Origin: JBBSDP01 sp038240605
GTDB taxonomy: Bacteria > Planctomycetota > Phycisphaerae > Tepidisphaerales > Tepidisphaeraceae
Direction of reading: 5' to 3'
Length of the DNA: 64,000 nucleotides
Assembly: GCA_038240605.1 (NCBI GenBank)
Contig: JBBSDP010000008.1
Location: forward strand, 52,834 to 116,833
Part shown: one piece after another, positions 1 through 8,549 of the stretch
Numbering within the stretch: position 1 is the first letter of the stretch
How the letters are laid out: the number at the start of each line of letters is the position of its first letter
Notes under the pieces: generated by a model
Databases searched by the model: none
What the model saw: the letters and a program-made list of their open reading frames with translations, nothing else
What the model was told of the DNA's origin: nothing
Made by a program: the position numbers and the translations under genes

Positions 1-94
1 CTTCTTCGTCTACTGGCCCGCCGGCTACCGTCCCGGCTCCTGGATCCCCTACGCGATCATCCCCGATTTCGCCGAAATGCGGTTTATTCATTGA
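1..94 (+). CDS. C-terminal end of an unidentified protein (5' partial)
   Basis: The reading frame is open from the window edge to a TGA at 92-94 and encodes about 30 residues ending in DFAEMRFIH. The piece is rich in aromatic residues and prolines. It carries no motif I can assign to a family. Its stop overlaps the 3' end of the convergent glycosyltransferase gene by about 11 bases, a spacing common in this compact genome. Most of the gene lies outside the window. Confidence 0.45.
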   Translation, partial: FFVYWPAGYRPGSWIPYAIIPDFAEMRFIH

Positions 95-1148
95 AGAAAT
101 GATTCTGGACGTTCTCAAGGACCTGATCGACCGTGATCGCGTCAAGGGGGCCATCGATCGCCTGCACATGGGGGCCGATCGGCTTCCATCGCCGGGGGGA
201 CATGAGGCCGAACAGGGCGATTGTGGGAATGCCAACTATTGCCGCGAGATGAGCAGGGCCGCTGTCGTTGCCGATGAAGTGCTGCGCCCGTGAACACTCG
301 GCGAGCAGGTCAACGTAGGTGGGCGGCCGGCGAACCTCGGCGACAGCGGCGAAACGCGCGATCTCGGCCGCGGGCCACCGCGCGATCTCGACTTCGCCGA
401 GAACGAAACGCACGGCGCGGCCGGAGGCGATTAGCCGGGTCGCCAACTTGATGAACCGTTCGACCGCCCAGTTCTTGGCGGGGCTGCCGCTACCGGGATG
501 AATGACGATCGCGTCGCGATCGGCGGGCGCGACCGACAGGCCTCGCTCCTGAACTCCCTTGAGGATCAGCCGCACCGTCGCGTACGCCGCTCGCCACTCG
601 CTCCACTGCTCGATCCAGTGATCGACGATGTGCCTGTTGTAGGCGTCTGGAGGGGTCGCGGAGAGCATGGAGAGGCGCGCCGCCGGGTTCACCGCTTTGA
701 CGTTTTCCGCCCAGGCACCTGCATTCGCGCCGAAGCTGACGATCGTGTGCGCGCCGCGGATGAGCCGCTCCGCCGCCTCCGGCAGGGCCGGCGGTCCCTC
801 GGCAAAGAGCGCATGCCAGCCGCCGGCTTCGGCGTCCGTCCAGTCCACGCGCAGCACGCGTTCGGCCAGCTTCCCCTTTTGCGCCTGCGTGACGTAGAAG
901 ATCCGGCTTTGCGGGAAGAGCCGCGCCAGGCCCAGTGCCAGCGGCCAGCTCAGCACGAAGTCGCCCAATGCCCCGGTGTGGAAGATGAGTACGTTGCGCG
1001 GCAGCATCGCCTGACGAAACTCCAGAACCCGCCACGCGTCGCGTGCGGGGATCAATGACAATCGATCACAGTGGTCGTCGCCAACGATGATCCGCCCCCA
1101 CCACCGCGCGAGCCGCAAACGCTCTCGCACGTGTGTCTCTCTCGTCAA
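84..1148 (-). CDS. Glycosyltransferase family 9 (heptosyltransferase-like) protein
   Basis: The 354-residue product resembles ADP-heptose:LPS heptosyltransferases of family GT9, cytoplasmic enzymes that add sugars to lipopolysaccharide core or other glycans. Typical marks are the N-terminal TGALGD loop (about residues 58-63), IHPGSGSPAKNW (216-227) and the C-terminal donor-binding GNDSGPAH (293-300). The start chosen is a TTG that overlaps the TGA of mnmA as TTGA, which would couple translation. An ATG at 1007 (residue 48, MLPRNVLIFH) sits just before the first beta strand and may be the true start, since residues 1-47 are not part of the usual fold. The acceptor cannot be deduced; a role in envelope glycan synthesis is inferred. 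Confidence 0.85.
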   Translation of the reverse strand: MTRETHVRERLRLARWWGRIIVGDDHCDRLSLIPARDAWRVLEFRQAMLPRNVLIFHTGALGDFVLSWPLALGLARLFPQSRIFYVTQAQKGKLAERVLRVDWTDAEAGGWHALFAEGPPALPEAAERLIRGAHTIVSFGANAGAWAENVKAVNPAARLSMLSATPPDAYNRHIVDHWIEQWSEWRAAYATVRLILKGVQERGLSVAPADRDAIVIHPGSGSPAKNWAVERFIKLATRLIASGRAVRFVLGEVEIARWPAAEIARFAAVAEVRRPPTYVDLLAECSRAQHFIGNDSGPAHLAAIVGIPTIALFGLMSPRRWKPIGPHVQAIDGPLDAITVDQVLENVQNHFFNE

Positions 1149-2293
1149 ACGCTTCGATCGATCCAGCCGCCGCCGATGACCATATCGTTGTCGTAGAGCA
1201 CGACCGCCTGCCCGGGCGTGACGGCGCTTTGCGGCTCATCGAACACAACCCGTAGCTCGTCCTCCGCGATCCGCGATGCAGTCGCCGATACCGGCTCGTG
1301 GTTGTAACGAATCTTCGCCAGGCAGCGCATCGGCGCGGCGCCCGGCGCAAGCTCATCGCCATGCAGGTTGAGCTGCCGGGCGAGAAGCCCGCCGGCCAGC
1401 AGCGATTCCTTGTCTCCCAGCGTCACGCGGTTGGAGGCCGGGTCGATCGCGGTCACGTAGACGGGATATCCCAGCGCAACGCCGAGTCCCTTGCGCTGCC
1501 CAATCGTGAATTGCTGATGCCCGTCATGACGACCGACGACGGCTCCACCCGCGCCGACGAATTCCCCTTCACCGAACATCTGCGGGCTGCGACGGCGAAC
1601 CAGCGCCGCATAATCGTTGTTGGGAACGAAACAGATCTCCTGCGAATCCGGCTTGTTGAAAACCGGCAGCTTCAGCTCGGCGGCAATCGCGCGGACCTCG
1701 TGCTTCTCATATCCACCGATCGGCAGGAGCGTTTGCTCGAGCGCCCGGCGGCCCATGCCAAACAGGACGTAACTCTGGTCCTTGTGCAGGTCGTGCCCGC
1801 GCCGCAGCCGGCGCCGGCCAGAAGCCGCATCCGCTTCGATGCGCGCGTAATGCCCGCTGGCCAGGTAATCCGCGCCGACCGCTTCGGCGTACTGCGCCAG
1901 CCGGCCGAACTTCAGCCAATCGTTACAGCGCACACAGGGATTGGGGGTACGGCCGCGATTGTATTCATCGACGAAGTAGTCGATCACCCGGCTGAACTCG
2001 TCCTCGAAGTTCAGCACGTAGAACGGAACGTCGAGCATCCCCGCCACACGCCGGGCGTCGGCGGCGTCGAGCACGGAGCAGCAACCCTGCTTGTTCTTCC
2101 CGCTGGAATCACCCGCTTCTCCCACGTCGTCGGCGGCTGGCGTGGCGCCGGCGCTGCTTACTCCGGCGGGCGAGCCGAGGCGCATGAAGACGCCGAGCAC
2201 CTCATATCCTTCCCGGCGCAACAATGCTGCGGCGACGGAGGAATCCACTCCGCCGCTCATGGCAACCACGACTTTCTTTCCAGCGCCGGCCAT
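1145..2293 (-). CDS. mnmA: tRNA-specific 2-thiouridylase MnmA
   Basis: MnmA thiolates U34 of the Lys, Glu and Gln tRNAs, activating the uridine with ATP and taking sulfur from a persulfide relay. The product has the PP-loop SGGVDSS near its N terminus (residues 13-19 from the chosen ATG), NPCVRCN with the catalytic cysteine (about 120) and SQEICFV with the persulfide cysteine (about 221). The frame is open 26 codons further upstream to 2371, but the ATG at 2293 gives MAGAGKKVVVAMSGG, the normal family start. A Gly/Ser/Ala-rich stretch at about residues 41-70, ahead of a GCCS motif, is longer than in enterobacterial MnmA. The gene is followed by the GT9 gene with overlapping stop and start codons. 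Confidence 0.95.
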   Translation of the reverse strand: MAGAGKKVVVAMSGGVDSSVAAALLRREGYEVLGVFMRLGSPAGVSSAGATPAADDVGEAGDSSGKNKQGCCSVLDAADARRVAGMLDVPFYVLNFEDEFSRVIDYFVDEYNRGRTPNPCVRCNDWLKFGRLAQYAEAVGADYLASGHYARIEADAASGRRRLRRGHDLHKDQSYVLFGMGRRALEQTLLPIGGYEKHEVRAIAAELKLPVFNKPDSQEICFVPNNDYAALVRRRSPQMFGEGEFVGAGGAVVGRHDGHQQFTIGQRKGLGVALGYPVYVTAIDPASNRVTLGDKESLLAGGLLARQLNLHGDELAPGAAPMRCLAKIRYNHEPVSATASRIAEDELRVVFDEPQSAVTPGQAVVLYDNDMVIGGGWIDRSV

Positions 2294-2401
2294 GTCCGAA
2301 ACGTAGTCCGGCCGACGTGCAGGGTCAATCGCGGCGTTCCGGGCGGCCCAATTGAAATCGACGAAGCTCAACGCTGCTTCGATTCCCCCTCATCGTCCGC
2401 T

Positions 2402-4312
2402 ATGTTAACCGTCTCAATGCCCCTGGGATTCACGACCGTTGGTTTGCGCGCACGCCTGCTCTTGACGCGCCTCCTCCAACGGCTCGGATTCAGCGAGAAC
2501 TCGATCCTCCTGCCCCTCGCCCTGATCGTGGGCATGATCACCGCCGCCGCCGCCGTCGGGTTCCACCTGCTCATCGATGCGATTCGCGATGCGCTCTACC
2601 GCGCGCCGGGTGCGGATTTTCTTTACGGCAAGGGCATCTTTCTCCTGATCCTCTTCCCCACCCTGGGCGGGCTGGCCGTTGGGCTGTTCACCGTCTACAT
2701 CATTCGCGCCAAAGAAGGGCACGGCGTGGTCGACGTCATGGAATCGGTGCTGCGCAACAGTGGGATGATCAAGCCGCTCTCGGCGCTGGAGAAGATCCTT
2801 ACCAGCGCGATCACGATCGGCAGCGGCGGTTCGGCCGGCGCCGAGGGGCCGATCGTGCAGATCGGGGCGGCGATCGCGTCGGGGGTGGGGATGCTCTTCC
2901 AGGTCGCCCGCGCCCACATGCCGGTGCTGATCGGGTGCGGCTGCGCGGCGGGCATCAGTGCGATCTTCGACTCGCCCATCGGCGGGGTGCTGTTCACGCT
3001 CGAGATCATCCTCCTGGATTTCTCGATCCGCACGTTTGCGCCGGTCGTCCTGGCCAGCGTCATCGCCAACGTTTCGACGCGGGCGATTCTGCACCACATC
3101 GCCCCACACTCACCTCACGCGATCTTCGCGCTGCCGCCAACGGCGATGACCGACATCGCCGGCCTCGCCTGGGGCAGCGCGCTCAATTTCCTGCTTCTGG
3201 GCCTGCTCTGCGGCCTCTCCGGCATGGTGCTGACGCGCCTGATGTACTGGGCGGATGAACTCTTCCACCGCTTTCCCATTCCCCGCGCCCTCCGCCCCGC
3301 CGTCGGCGGCGCGGCGCTGGGGATTGCCGGGGTGATTTACGTCGTCGCGTTCGGGTGGGTCATCCTCGGGCGCGCCAAGCCGTTTGATTTTTCCAATTAT
3401 CCGATGCCGGCGTTCTTCGGCGACGGGTACGGCGCGGTCCAGCAACTGTTCACGACCGACTTCTATGCGGTCTTCTACACGCACCATCAGGTGGGCCAGT
3501 TGCTGCTGCTGCTGGCCGTCCTCGCGGTCGCGAAGGTCATCGGCACCTGCCTGACGCTGGGGAGCGGCGGAAGTGGCGGGATCATCGCCCCCTCCCTCTT
3601 CCTTGGCGCTGCCACCGGCGCGTTCATGGGCGTCGTGCTACAGGCGATGCACCTCAATGCCGGCGTCGAGCCCGGCTTCTACGCGCTGATCGGAATGGGG
3701 GCGGTTCTGGCCGCGGTCGTGCACGCGCCGCTGGCATCGATCCTGATCCTCGTGGAGGTGACCGACCGCCACAACATCATCGTGCCCGCCATGCTCGCGT
3801 CTGTCGTCGCGACGGGGACTGCCCGGCTGATCTTCCCCGATTCGATCTACACGCTGGCGCTGCGTCGGCGCGGCGTGCGGGTGGGAAGCGGTGCGGATCT
3901 CTCGGTCCTCCGCCGGATGATCGTCGAGCAGGTCCACCTTGAGCCCGTGACTTCCCTGCCCGCGAGCGCCCCCTTCGAGCAGCTCCTTCAGCTCAGTGAG
4001 GCGACCGGGGCCACCGATGTCATCGTCACCGACAAGGACGGCAACTACTACGGCATGGTGACGGCGGACGACATCAAGACCACGCTCATCCAGCGCGAGG
4101 CGATCCCCCTGCTCCTGGTCGGCGAGCTGGCCCGCACCGAGCTGCCCTTGGTTCACACCACCGATGACCTGGCCGGCGTGCTCGAAACGTTCTCCAGGTA
4201 TGAGGTCGCCCGCCTGCCCGTTTCCCTGACCCGCACCTCCAATCGCGTCATTGGAGTGGTCAGCCGTCGCGCGCTGATGACGGAATATCACAATGCGCTC
4301 TCGCAATCGTAA
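2402..4312 (+). CDS. ClC-family chloride channel/transporter with C-terminal CBS pair
   Basis: This 636-residue integral membrane protein belongs to the ClC family of chloride channels and Cl-/H+ antiporters. About ten to twelve hydrophobic helices occupy residues 35-490. The selectivity-filter region GSGGSAGAEGP (140-150) keeps the gating glutamate at 148, and a second signature, GSGGSGGIIAPS, lies before the last helices. The C-terminal cytoplasmic part (about 510-636) looks like two CBS domains, which in this family sense adenine nucleotides. The frame stays open far upstream through antisense mnmA, but homology begins only after the ATG at 2402. The gene is divergent from mnmA. Whether it is a channel or an antiporter cannot be told. 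Confidence 0.93.
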   Translation: MLTVSMPLGFTTVGLRARLLLTRLLQRLGFSENSILLPLALIVGMITAAAAVGFHLLIDAIRDALYRAPGADFLYGKGIFLLILFPTLGGLAVGLFTVYIIRAKEGHGVVDVMESVLRNSGMIKPLSALEKILTSAITIGSGGSAGAEGPIVQIGAAIASGVGMLFQVARAHMPVLIGCGCAAGISAIFDSPIGGVLFTLEIILLDFSIRTFAPVVLASVIANVSTRAILHHIAPHSPHAIFALPPTAMTDIAGLAWGSALNFLLLGLLCGLSGMVLTRLMYWADELFHRFPIPRALRPAVGGAALGIAGVIYVVAFGWVILGRAKPFDFSNYPMPAFFGDGYGAVQQLFTTDFYAVFYTHHQVGQLLLLLAVLAVAKVIGTCLTLGSGGSGGIIAPSLFLGAATGAFMGVVLQAMHLNAGVEPGFYALIGMGAVLAAVVHAPLASILILVEVTDRHNIIVPAMLASVVATGTARLIFPDSIYTLALRRRGVRVGSGADLSVLRRMIVEQVHLEPVTSLPASAPFEQLLQLSEATGATDVIVTDKDGNYYGMVTADDIKTTLIQREAIPLLLVGELARTELPLVHTTDDLAGVLETFSRYEVARLPVSLTRTSNRVIGVVSRRALMTEYHNALSQS

Positions 4313-4420
4313 GACGTGCCCGCAGCCTAGCCACATTGATTTACGCGAAGGGGCGAAGAAGCATCGAGGCATTCTCTGATTTCTCCGTATTCAGTGACTG
4401 CTTCGCAAGCGCTGTCATTT

Positions 4421-4490
4421 CAGAGCCGCGACCGTGAGGGAGCGGTGTGGACTGCCCAGCGCACACCGCTTCCTCACGGGCGCGGCTCTG
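4421..4490. repeat. 70-nt palindromic repeat between convergent genes
   Basis: The left arm, 4421-4447, begins CAGAGCCGCG and the right arm, 4464-4490, ends CGCGGCTCTG. The two 27-nt arms pair at about 25 positions around a 16-nt loop. The element lies between the convergent clcA-type and metallophosphoesterase genes. I recognise this sequence type from planctomycete genomes, where it is often mis-annotated as protein (QSRDREGAV on one strand). It may act as a bidirectional terminator or be a REP-like mobile palindrome. Confidence 0.75.
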
Positions 4491-4504
4491 AATCTGGGTT
4501 GGAA

Positions 4505-5506
4505 CTAAACGGTTGTCGGCGCGACCGGGGCAGTCGCTTCCGCGGCGGCGGCTTCGAGCTTAAAAATAGTGATTTCCGGGCGGCACCATTCCAGCACGCG
4601 CTGTCCGTACGACAGGCCGCGGTTCACGTAGAGGTGACGGCCGTTGATCGCGTAGTAGCCGTGTGTGAAGTGGCGATAGCGATGGGGATAAAGGCGCCGG
4701 CCCAGGCGGCTGGTGGCGACCTGGCGGCCGTGCGTGTGGCCGCTGAGCATCCATTGCCAGGGATATCCCATCAGCTCGTTGCAGTTGGCCGGGTTGTGGT
4801 TCAGGCAGATGATGGGCTGATTGTCGCTTAATCCCCTGAACGCGGCGTCGGGGTTGATGTGGCCAGACCATTCATCGTCGAGCCCGACGATCGTCAGCGC
4901 CATGCCATTCGACGAAGCGGTGGAGGCGGCGACCGCCCCATCGCCGTTGCCCCCGTGCGAGCTGGCAGACACTGGGCAACGGATGGCGTGCGTCTGGTTG
5001 CGGAGCACGATCAGCCCCCGCGCGCGTAAGCACTTCTCCAGATAATCGGCCCGGCGTTCACCCTCGGCCGGATGGTTCTTTCCATAGATACTGTAGTCGT
5101 GGTTGCCGAACGTGCAGATGACGCCGTGGGTCGCGCGCAGGTGGGAGAGGATTGTGGCGATGCGGTGGGCAAAGCGGTACCCACCGGTGATGAGATCGCC
5201 GGTGACGACGACGAGGTCCGGGTTGAGCTCGTTGACCCATCGGACGTACTGCACGAGGTAGCGCTGCCAGACGACCGGGCTGTAATGCAGGTCAGAGATC
5301 TGTATCACCCGCAGGCCGACCAGCGATGGGTCGAGGTTGTGCAGCGGCATTCGCCGTCGGTGCAGGTCAACCCACCGGCGGTTAAGGGGCAGCGCGTGGA
5401 TGCCGGTGAGGCCGAGGCTGGAAACGGTGACCCAGATCGCCTTGCGCCAGCGATGCTGACGCCGCCAGATCGGGTTCCTCAGGTATTGAACGATCTCTTC
5501 GAACAT
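4505..5506 (-). CDS. Membrane-anchored calcineurin-like metallophosphoesterase (YkuE/LpxG-like)
   Basis: The 333-residue product has every metal-binding motif of the calcineurin-type phosphoesterases: SDLH (71-74), GDL (103-105), GNHD (134-137), the LNHNP histidine (237) and GHTHG (256-260). A hydrophobic stretch at about residues 24-40 can serve as an N-terminal membrane anchor. This layout matches YaeI/YkuE-type enzymes and also LpxG, the UDP-2,3-diacylglucosamine hydrolase that replaces LpxH in some lineages; the substrate cannot be settled from sequence. A Gly/Ser/Ala-rich insertion at about 180-200 is unusual. The TPR gene lies 41 bases upstream in the same direction. Confidence 0.88.
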   Translation of the reverse strand: MFEEIVQYLRNPIWRRQHRWRKAIWVTVSSLGLTGIHALPLNRRWVDLHRRRMPLHNLDPSLVGLRVIQISDLHYSPVVWQRYLVQYVRWVNELNPDLVVVTGDLITGGYRFAHRIATILSHLRATHGVICTFGNHDYSIYGKNHPAEGERRADYLEKCLRARGLIVLRNQTHAIRCPVSASSHGGNGDGAVAASTASSNGMALTIVGLDDEWSGHINPDAAFRGLSDNQPIICLNHNPANCNELMGYPWQWMLSGHTHGRQVATSRLGRRLYPHRYRHFTHGYYAINGRHLYVNRGLSYGQRVLEWCRPEITIFKLEAAAAEATAPVAPTTV

Positions 5507-5547
5507 GAAATATCACGCACCGCTGCCTCGCTGGCGCAGCAGAAGCC

Positions 5548-5880
5548 TCACGACGATTCGATCATCATCAGCGCCGCCTCGATCTCCTGTCGGGCGTGCT
5601 CGTCCCCCTTGGTTCGCGCCGCGTCGATGCCCGCGCGGTACGCGCGCCGGGCGGCTTCCAGGTCATCCTGAGATTCGTTGATCAATCCCTTCTGGTGGTA
5701 GGCGTAGCAATAGCCGGGATCGAGCGTCGTCACGCGATCGAGCAGCGTCAGCGCTTCAGCCGCGTCGCCCGCCTTCTTGTGCTCCAGCGCCAGGCCGTAA
5801 AGCAGGAACGTATCGTTGGGCTCGCGCTCGAGCATCTTCAGCAGTTGTTGCATGCGGCCGGTGGGCGGCGGTGTTGGCAC
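5548..5880 (-). CDS. Small TPR-repeat protein
   Basis: This 110-residue protein consists almost entirely of tetratricopeptide repeats, with visible units around residues 20-50 (LYGLALEHKKAGDAAEAL) and 53-88 (AYHQKGLINESQDDLEAA). It has no signal peptide or membrane segment, so it is probably a cytoplasmic protein-protein interaction module. It is transcribed with the downstream phosphoesterase and lies 23 bases after alanine dehydrogenase on the same strand, so the three may form one operon. The partner is unknown. Confidence 0.8.
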   Translation of the reverse strand: MPTPPPTGRMQQLLKMLEREPNDTFLLYGLALEHKKAGDAAEALTLLDRVTTLDPGYCYAYHQKGLINESQDDLEAARRAYRAGIDAARTKGDEHARQEIEAALMMIESS

Positions 5881-5903
5881 GGAACTCCTCGTTGTTCAGT
5901 TAC

Positions 5904-7043
5904 CTAGACGATCACCTCGCTGTCGATCGGCTCGAACGGCAGGTGAAGCGATTCGGCGACGGCGCGGTTGGTCACGCGTCCGCGCACGAGGTTGATCCCG
6001 TCGCGCACGCCGGGGTCTTCCGATGCCGCTCGCTCGTACCCACGGTTCGCGATCCGCAGGGCGTAAGGCAGCGTCGCGTTGCAGAGGGCGATCGTGCTCG
6101 TGCGCCCCACCGCGCCGGGCATGTTGGTCACGCAATAGTGGACGACGCCCTCGACGACGTACGTCGGCTGCTGGTGCGTCGTCGGCCGGCTGGTCTCGAT
6201 ACACCCTCCCTGGTCGATCGCCACGTCGACGATCACGCTGCCGTTCTTCATCGCCGTCAGGTCCGCGCGCGTTACGAGGCGCGGCGCGGTGGCGCCGGGA
6301 ATCAGCACGGCTCCGATCACGAGATCGGCAAGGAGCAGGTGTTCGCGAATCGTGTGGGCATCGCTGAAGATCGTGTGGACGTTGGCGGGCATGACGTCGT
6401 CGAGGTAGCGCAGGCGCTCGAGATTGATGTCCATGATGAACACGTTGGCCCCCAACCCCGCCGCTACTTTGGCCGCCTGCGTTCCCACGACTCCGCCGCC
6501 CAGCACGATCACGTGGGCCGGCGCAACGCCCGGCACGCCGCCCAGCAGGATGCCGCGGCCCATCATCGGCTTCTCGAGATACTTGGCCCCCTCCTGGATG
6601 CTCATCTTGCCGGCGATCTCGCTCATCGGAGTGAGGCACGGCAGGCGCCCGGCCCTGTCGCGGATCGTCTCGTACGCAATCGCGACGATCCTGGCGTCGA
6701 TGCAGGCGCGCGTGAGCTCGGCGCTGGCCGCGAAATGGAAATAGGTGAGGACGACCTGCCCCGGATGGAAGAGGCGAATCTCCGGCGGCTGCGGCTCCTT
6801 GACCTTGACGATCATCTCCGCCTGTTGAAACACCTCCGCCGCCTGCGGGACGATCGTCGCCCCGACGCTGCGGTATTGCTCATCCGCGAACCCGCTCGCC
6901 TGACCGGCCTGTGTCTCGACGAACACCTCGTGCCCCGCGCACACCAGCGTCTCAGCCCCGACCGGCATCATGCCGACCCGATACTCGTCCGCCTTCGTCT
7001 CCCGGGGAATACCAACTCGCACGAATCGACTCCCTTCGTTCAC
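5904..7043 (-). CDS. ald: Alanine dehydrogenase
   Basis: Ald interconverts L-alanine and pyruvate plus ammonia with NAD. The 379-residue length fits the family. Visible marks are IPRETKADEYRVG with the substrate arginine near 22, VKVKEP with the catalytic lysine (about 80-84), YFHFAA with the catalytic histidine (about 103), the Rossmann glycine motif LGGGVVG (181-187) and VDVAIDQGG (272-280) with the late aspartate. The ATG at 7043 is the normal start. The gene is divergent from the YVTN propeller gene across a region holding two palindromes. Confidence 0.95.
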   Translation of the reverse strand: MNEGSRFVRVGIPRETKADEYRVGMMPVGAETLVCAGHEVFVETQAGQASGFADEQYRSVGATIVPQAAEVFQQAEMIVKVKEPQPPEIRLFHPGQVVLTYFHFAASAELTRACIDARIVAIAYETIRDRAGRLPCLTPMSEIAGKMSIQEGAKYLEKPMMGRGILLGGVPGVAPAHVIVLGGGVVGTQAAKVAAGLGANVFIMDINLERLRYLDDVMPANVHTIFSDAHTIREHLLLADLVIGAVLIPGATAPRLVTRADLTAMKNGSVIVDVAIDQGGCIETSRPTTHQQPTYVVEGVVHYCVTNMPGAVGRTSTIALCNATLPYALRIANRGYERAASEDPGVRDGINLVRGRVTNRAVAESLHLPFEPIDSEVIV

Positions 7044-7115
7044 AATCGGGAAATTTCCCGACTCATCTTACGCACTGGAGCCGCGACTTCCCTCGGACGG
7101 CAGTGCGAATCTCGC

Positions 7116-7153
7116 GATGATGTTCGCATCATCCCGACGACCTGTTAAGGTCG
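7116..7153. promoter_or_regulatory. Two palindromes in the ald/propeller divergent region
   Basis: A perfect 7-bp stem with a TTCG tetraloop lies at 7116-7133 (GATGATG-TTCG-CATCATC). A perfect 6-bp palindrome with a 4-nt spacer lies at 7138-7153 (CGACCT-GTTA-AGGTCG). The second has a partner of inverted core sequence at 8318-8333. Their place between divergent genes suits an operator, but no regulator is identified. Confidence 0.35.
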
Positions 7154-7207
7154 CAACCTACTCCATTGCATTCGAACGGGAGTATGGTTTCGTTCACTGG
7201 AGTCACC

Positions 7208-8326
7208 ATGCGATCAATGCCTGCCGCCCTCTACTGCGTCGTGGTTCTGATGACCCGAAGTTGCCCCGCTGCCGAACCACAAGGCGAGTTCCCACTGCGC
7301 CTGGCAAAGACCATTCCATTGGCCGATGTCTCGGGGCGGATCGACCATATGGCGGTGGACGCGGCGAACCAGCGCCTGTACGTGGCGGCGTTGGGGAACG
7401 ACACGGTCGAGGTCATCGATCTGAAGGCGGGGACGCGGGCAGGAACGATCAAGAGACTGAAGAAGCCGCAGGGTGTGGCCTTCCTGCCCGACTCCAAACG
7501 GCTGGTGGTCGCCAGCGGCGACGACGGGACCGTGCGGGTGTACGACGCCGATCGGAAATTGATCGGAACCATCGAAGGGCTTGATGATGCCGACAACGTG
7601 CGCTATGACGCCGCCGCAAAACTCGTATACGTCGGCTATGGCGGCGGGGCGTTAGCCGTCATCGATCCGCTGAAGATCGAGAAGGTAGCTGAGATCAAGC
7701 TCGAAGGCCATCCCGAGTCGTTTCAGTTGGAGTCGAAGGGCAGCCGCATCTACGTGAACGTACCCGACGCCCGGCACGTGGCCGTGATCGACCGGGAGAA
7801 GCGGGCGGTGGTGGCGAAATGGCCGCTGGCGAACGCGTCGTCGAACTTTCCGATGGCGCTGGACGAGAAGCACCACCGTCTCTTCGTGGGATGCCGCAGG
7901 CCCGCCGAACTGCTGGTGCTCGACACGGACAGCGGCAAGTCCGTGGTTGCCCTGGACTGCGTCGGCGACACCGACGACGTCTTCTACGACGCCGCCCGAC
8001 AACGCGTCTACGTCACCGGCGGCGAGGGATTCATCAGCGTCCTGGAGCAGGTCAGCGCAGACGAATATCGAAGCATCGGGAAGATCAGCACGGCGTCCGG
8101 GGCGCGCACTTCATACGTCCGTGACCAGAGGCGAATCCACCAGGCCGTCCAGCAAGCTGTCGGCGGCCTCCGTCCAAAGATGCACGTTAACCCGCATGAG
8201 GAAACCTCGCGTCGGGCCCGCACCTCCATAGGAAAAGTGCCCGCCGTGACCCGCACCCAATTGGCTCATCGGCGAGAACATGCCGAAAGGTTATGGGGGC
8301 GGTACACGCGCGGCAATTCACCTTAA
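7208..8326 (+). CDS. Secreted YVTN beta-propeller protein with an aberrant C terminus
   Basis: The product starts at the ATG at 7208, which has a GGAG at 7199-7202. It has a short signal-like N terminus (MRSMPAALYCVVVLM) and then YVTN/YncE-type blades (NQRLYVAALGNDTVEVIDL, RRVYV-like strands) for about 300 residues. Homology stops abruptly after GARTS at about 8112. The last roughly 70 residues (HQAVQQAVGGLRPKMHV and onward) are Arg-rich and unlike a propeller, so the final blade appears replaced by unrelated DNA. The original protein was probably an extracytoplasmic propeller of unknown ligand. The present form may be a pseudogene. Confidence 0.7.
   Translation: MRSMPAALYCVVVLMTRSCPAAEPQGEFPLRLAKTIPLADVSGRIDHMAVDAANQRLYVAALGNDTVEVIDLKAGTRAGTIKRLKKPQGVAFLPDSKRLVVASGDDGTVRVYDADRKLIGTIEGLDDADNVRYDAAAKLVYVGYGGGALAVIDPLKIEKVAEIKLEGHPESFQLESKGSRIYVNVPDARHVAVIDREKRAVVAKWPLANASSNFPMALDEKHHRLFVGCRRPAELLVLDTDSGKSVVALDCVGDTDDVFYDAARQRVYVTGGEGFISVLEQVSADEYRSIGKISTASGARTSYVRDQRRIHQAVQQAVGGLRPKMHVNPHEETSRRARTSIGKVPAVTRTQLAHRREHAERLWGRYTRGNSP
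8111..8281 (-). other. Short antisense ORF under the broken end of the propeller gene
   Basis: On the minus strand an ATG at 8279-8281 opens a 56-codon frame whose TGA (8111-8113) falls exactly where propeller homology ends on the plus strand. The peptide includes GGHFSYGGAG and LLDGLVDSPLV. I do not recognise it. It may be a fragment of the DNA that replaced the 3' end of the propeller gene, or it may be chance. Confidence 0.2.
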
Positions 8327-8333
8327 CAGGTGA
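8318..8333. promoter_or_regulatory. Palindrome with core inverted relative to that at 7138
   Basis: TCACCT-TAAC-AGGTGA is a perfect 6-bp stem with a 4-nt spacer. Its 12-bp core ACCTTAACAGGT is the reverse complement of the core at 7140-7151, so the two sites bracket the propeller gene. It overlaps the end of that gene's frame and lies 217 bases ahead of the NtrC-type regulator. The remaining 8334-8549 gap shows no gene or clear promoter. Confidence 0.3.
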
Positions 8334-8549
8334 TACCGCGACCGCGGAATTATAGGACGTTCGCGCCGTTCACGCATCCGTTGATGAGCCGAGACTCTGC
8401 CCCTTCGCTCGTGTTGCTGGAACGCACCGCTTCAAAATTCCACGCGTTGCTCACAATCACCGGCGGAAAGTGCCGATGCAAAATTTGAACGTGCCGCTCT
8501 GCCACGTTGATGCAACGCAACAACCCACCGCCGACGAATGGACGTCTGA

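Noticed and set aside
1298..2401. Long N-terminal extension of the ClC gene (frame open from 1298)
   Set aside because: It is antisense to mnmA, whose motifs are unmistakable; channel homology begins at 2402.
5871..7148. 425-codon plus-strand frame
   Set aside because: It is antisense to ald with His/Arg/Asp-rich composition typical of high-GC shadows.
8334..8549. Sigma-54 (-24/-12) promoter before the NtrC-type gene
   Set aside because: No TGGC-N8-TGC pattern with correct spacing was found.
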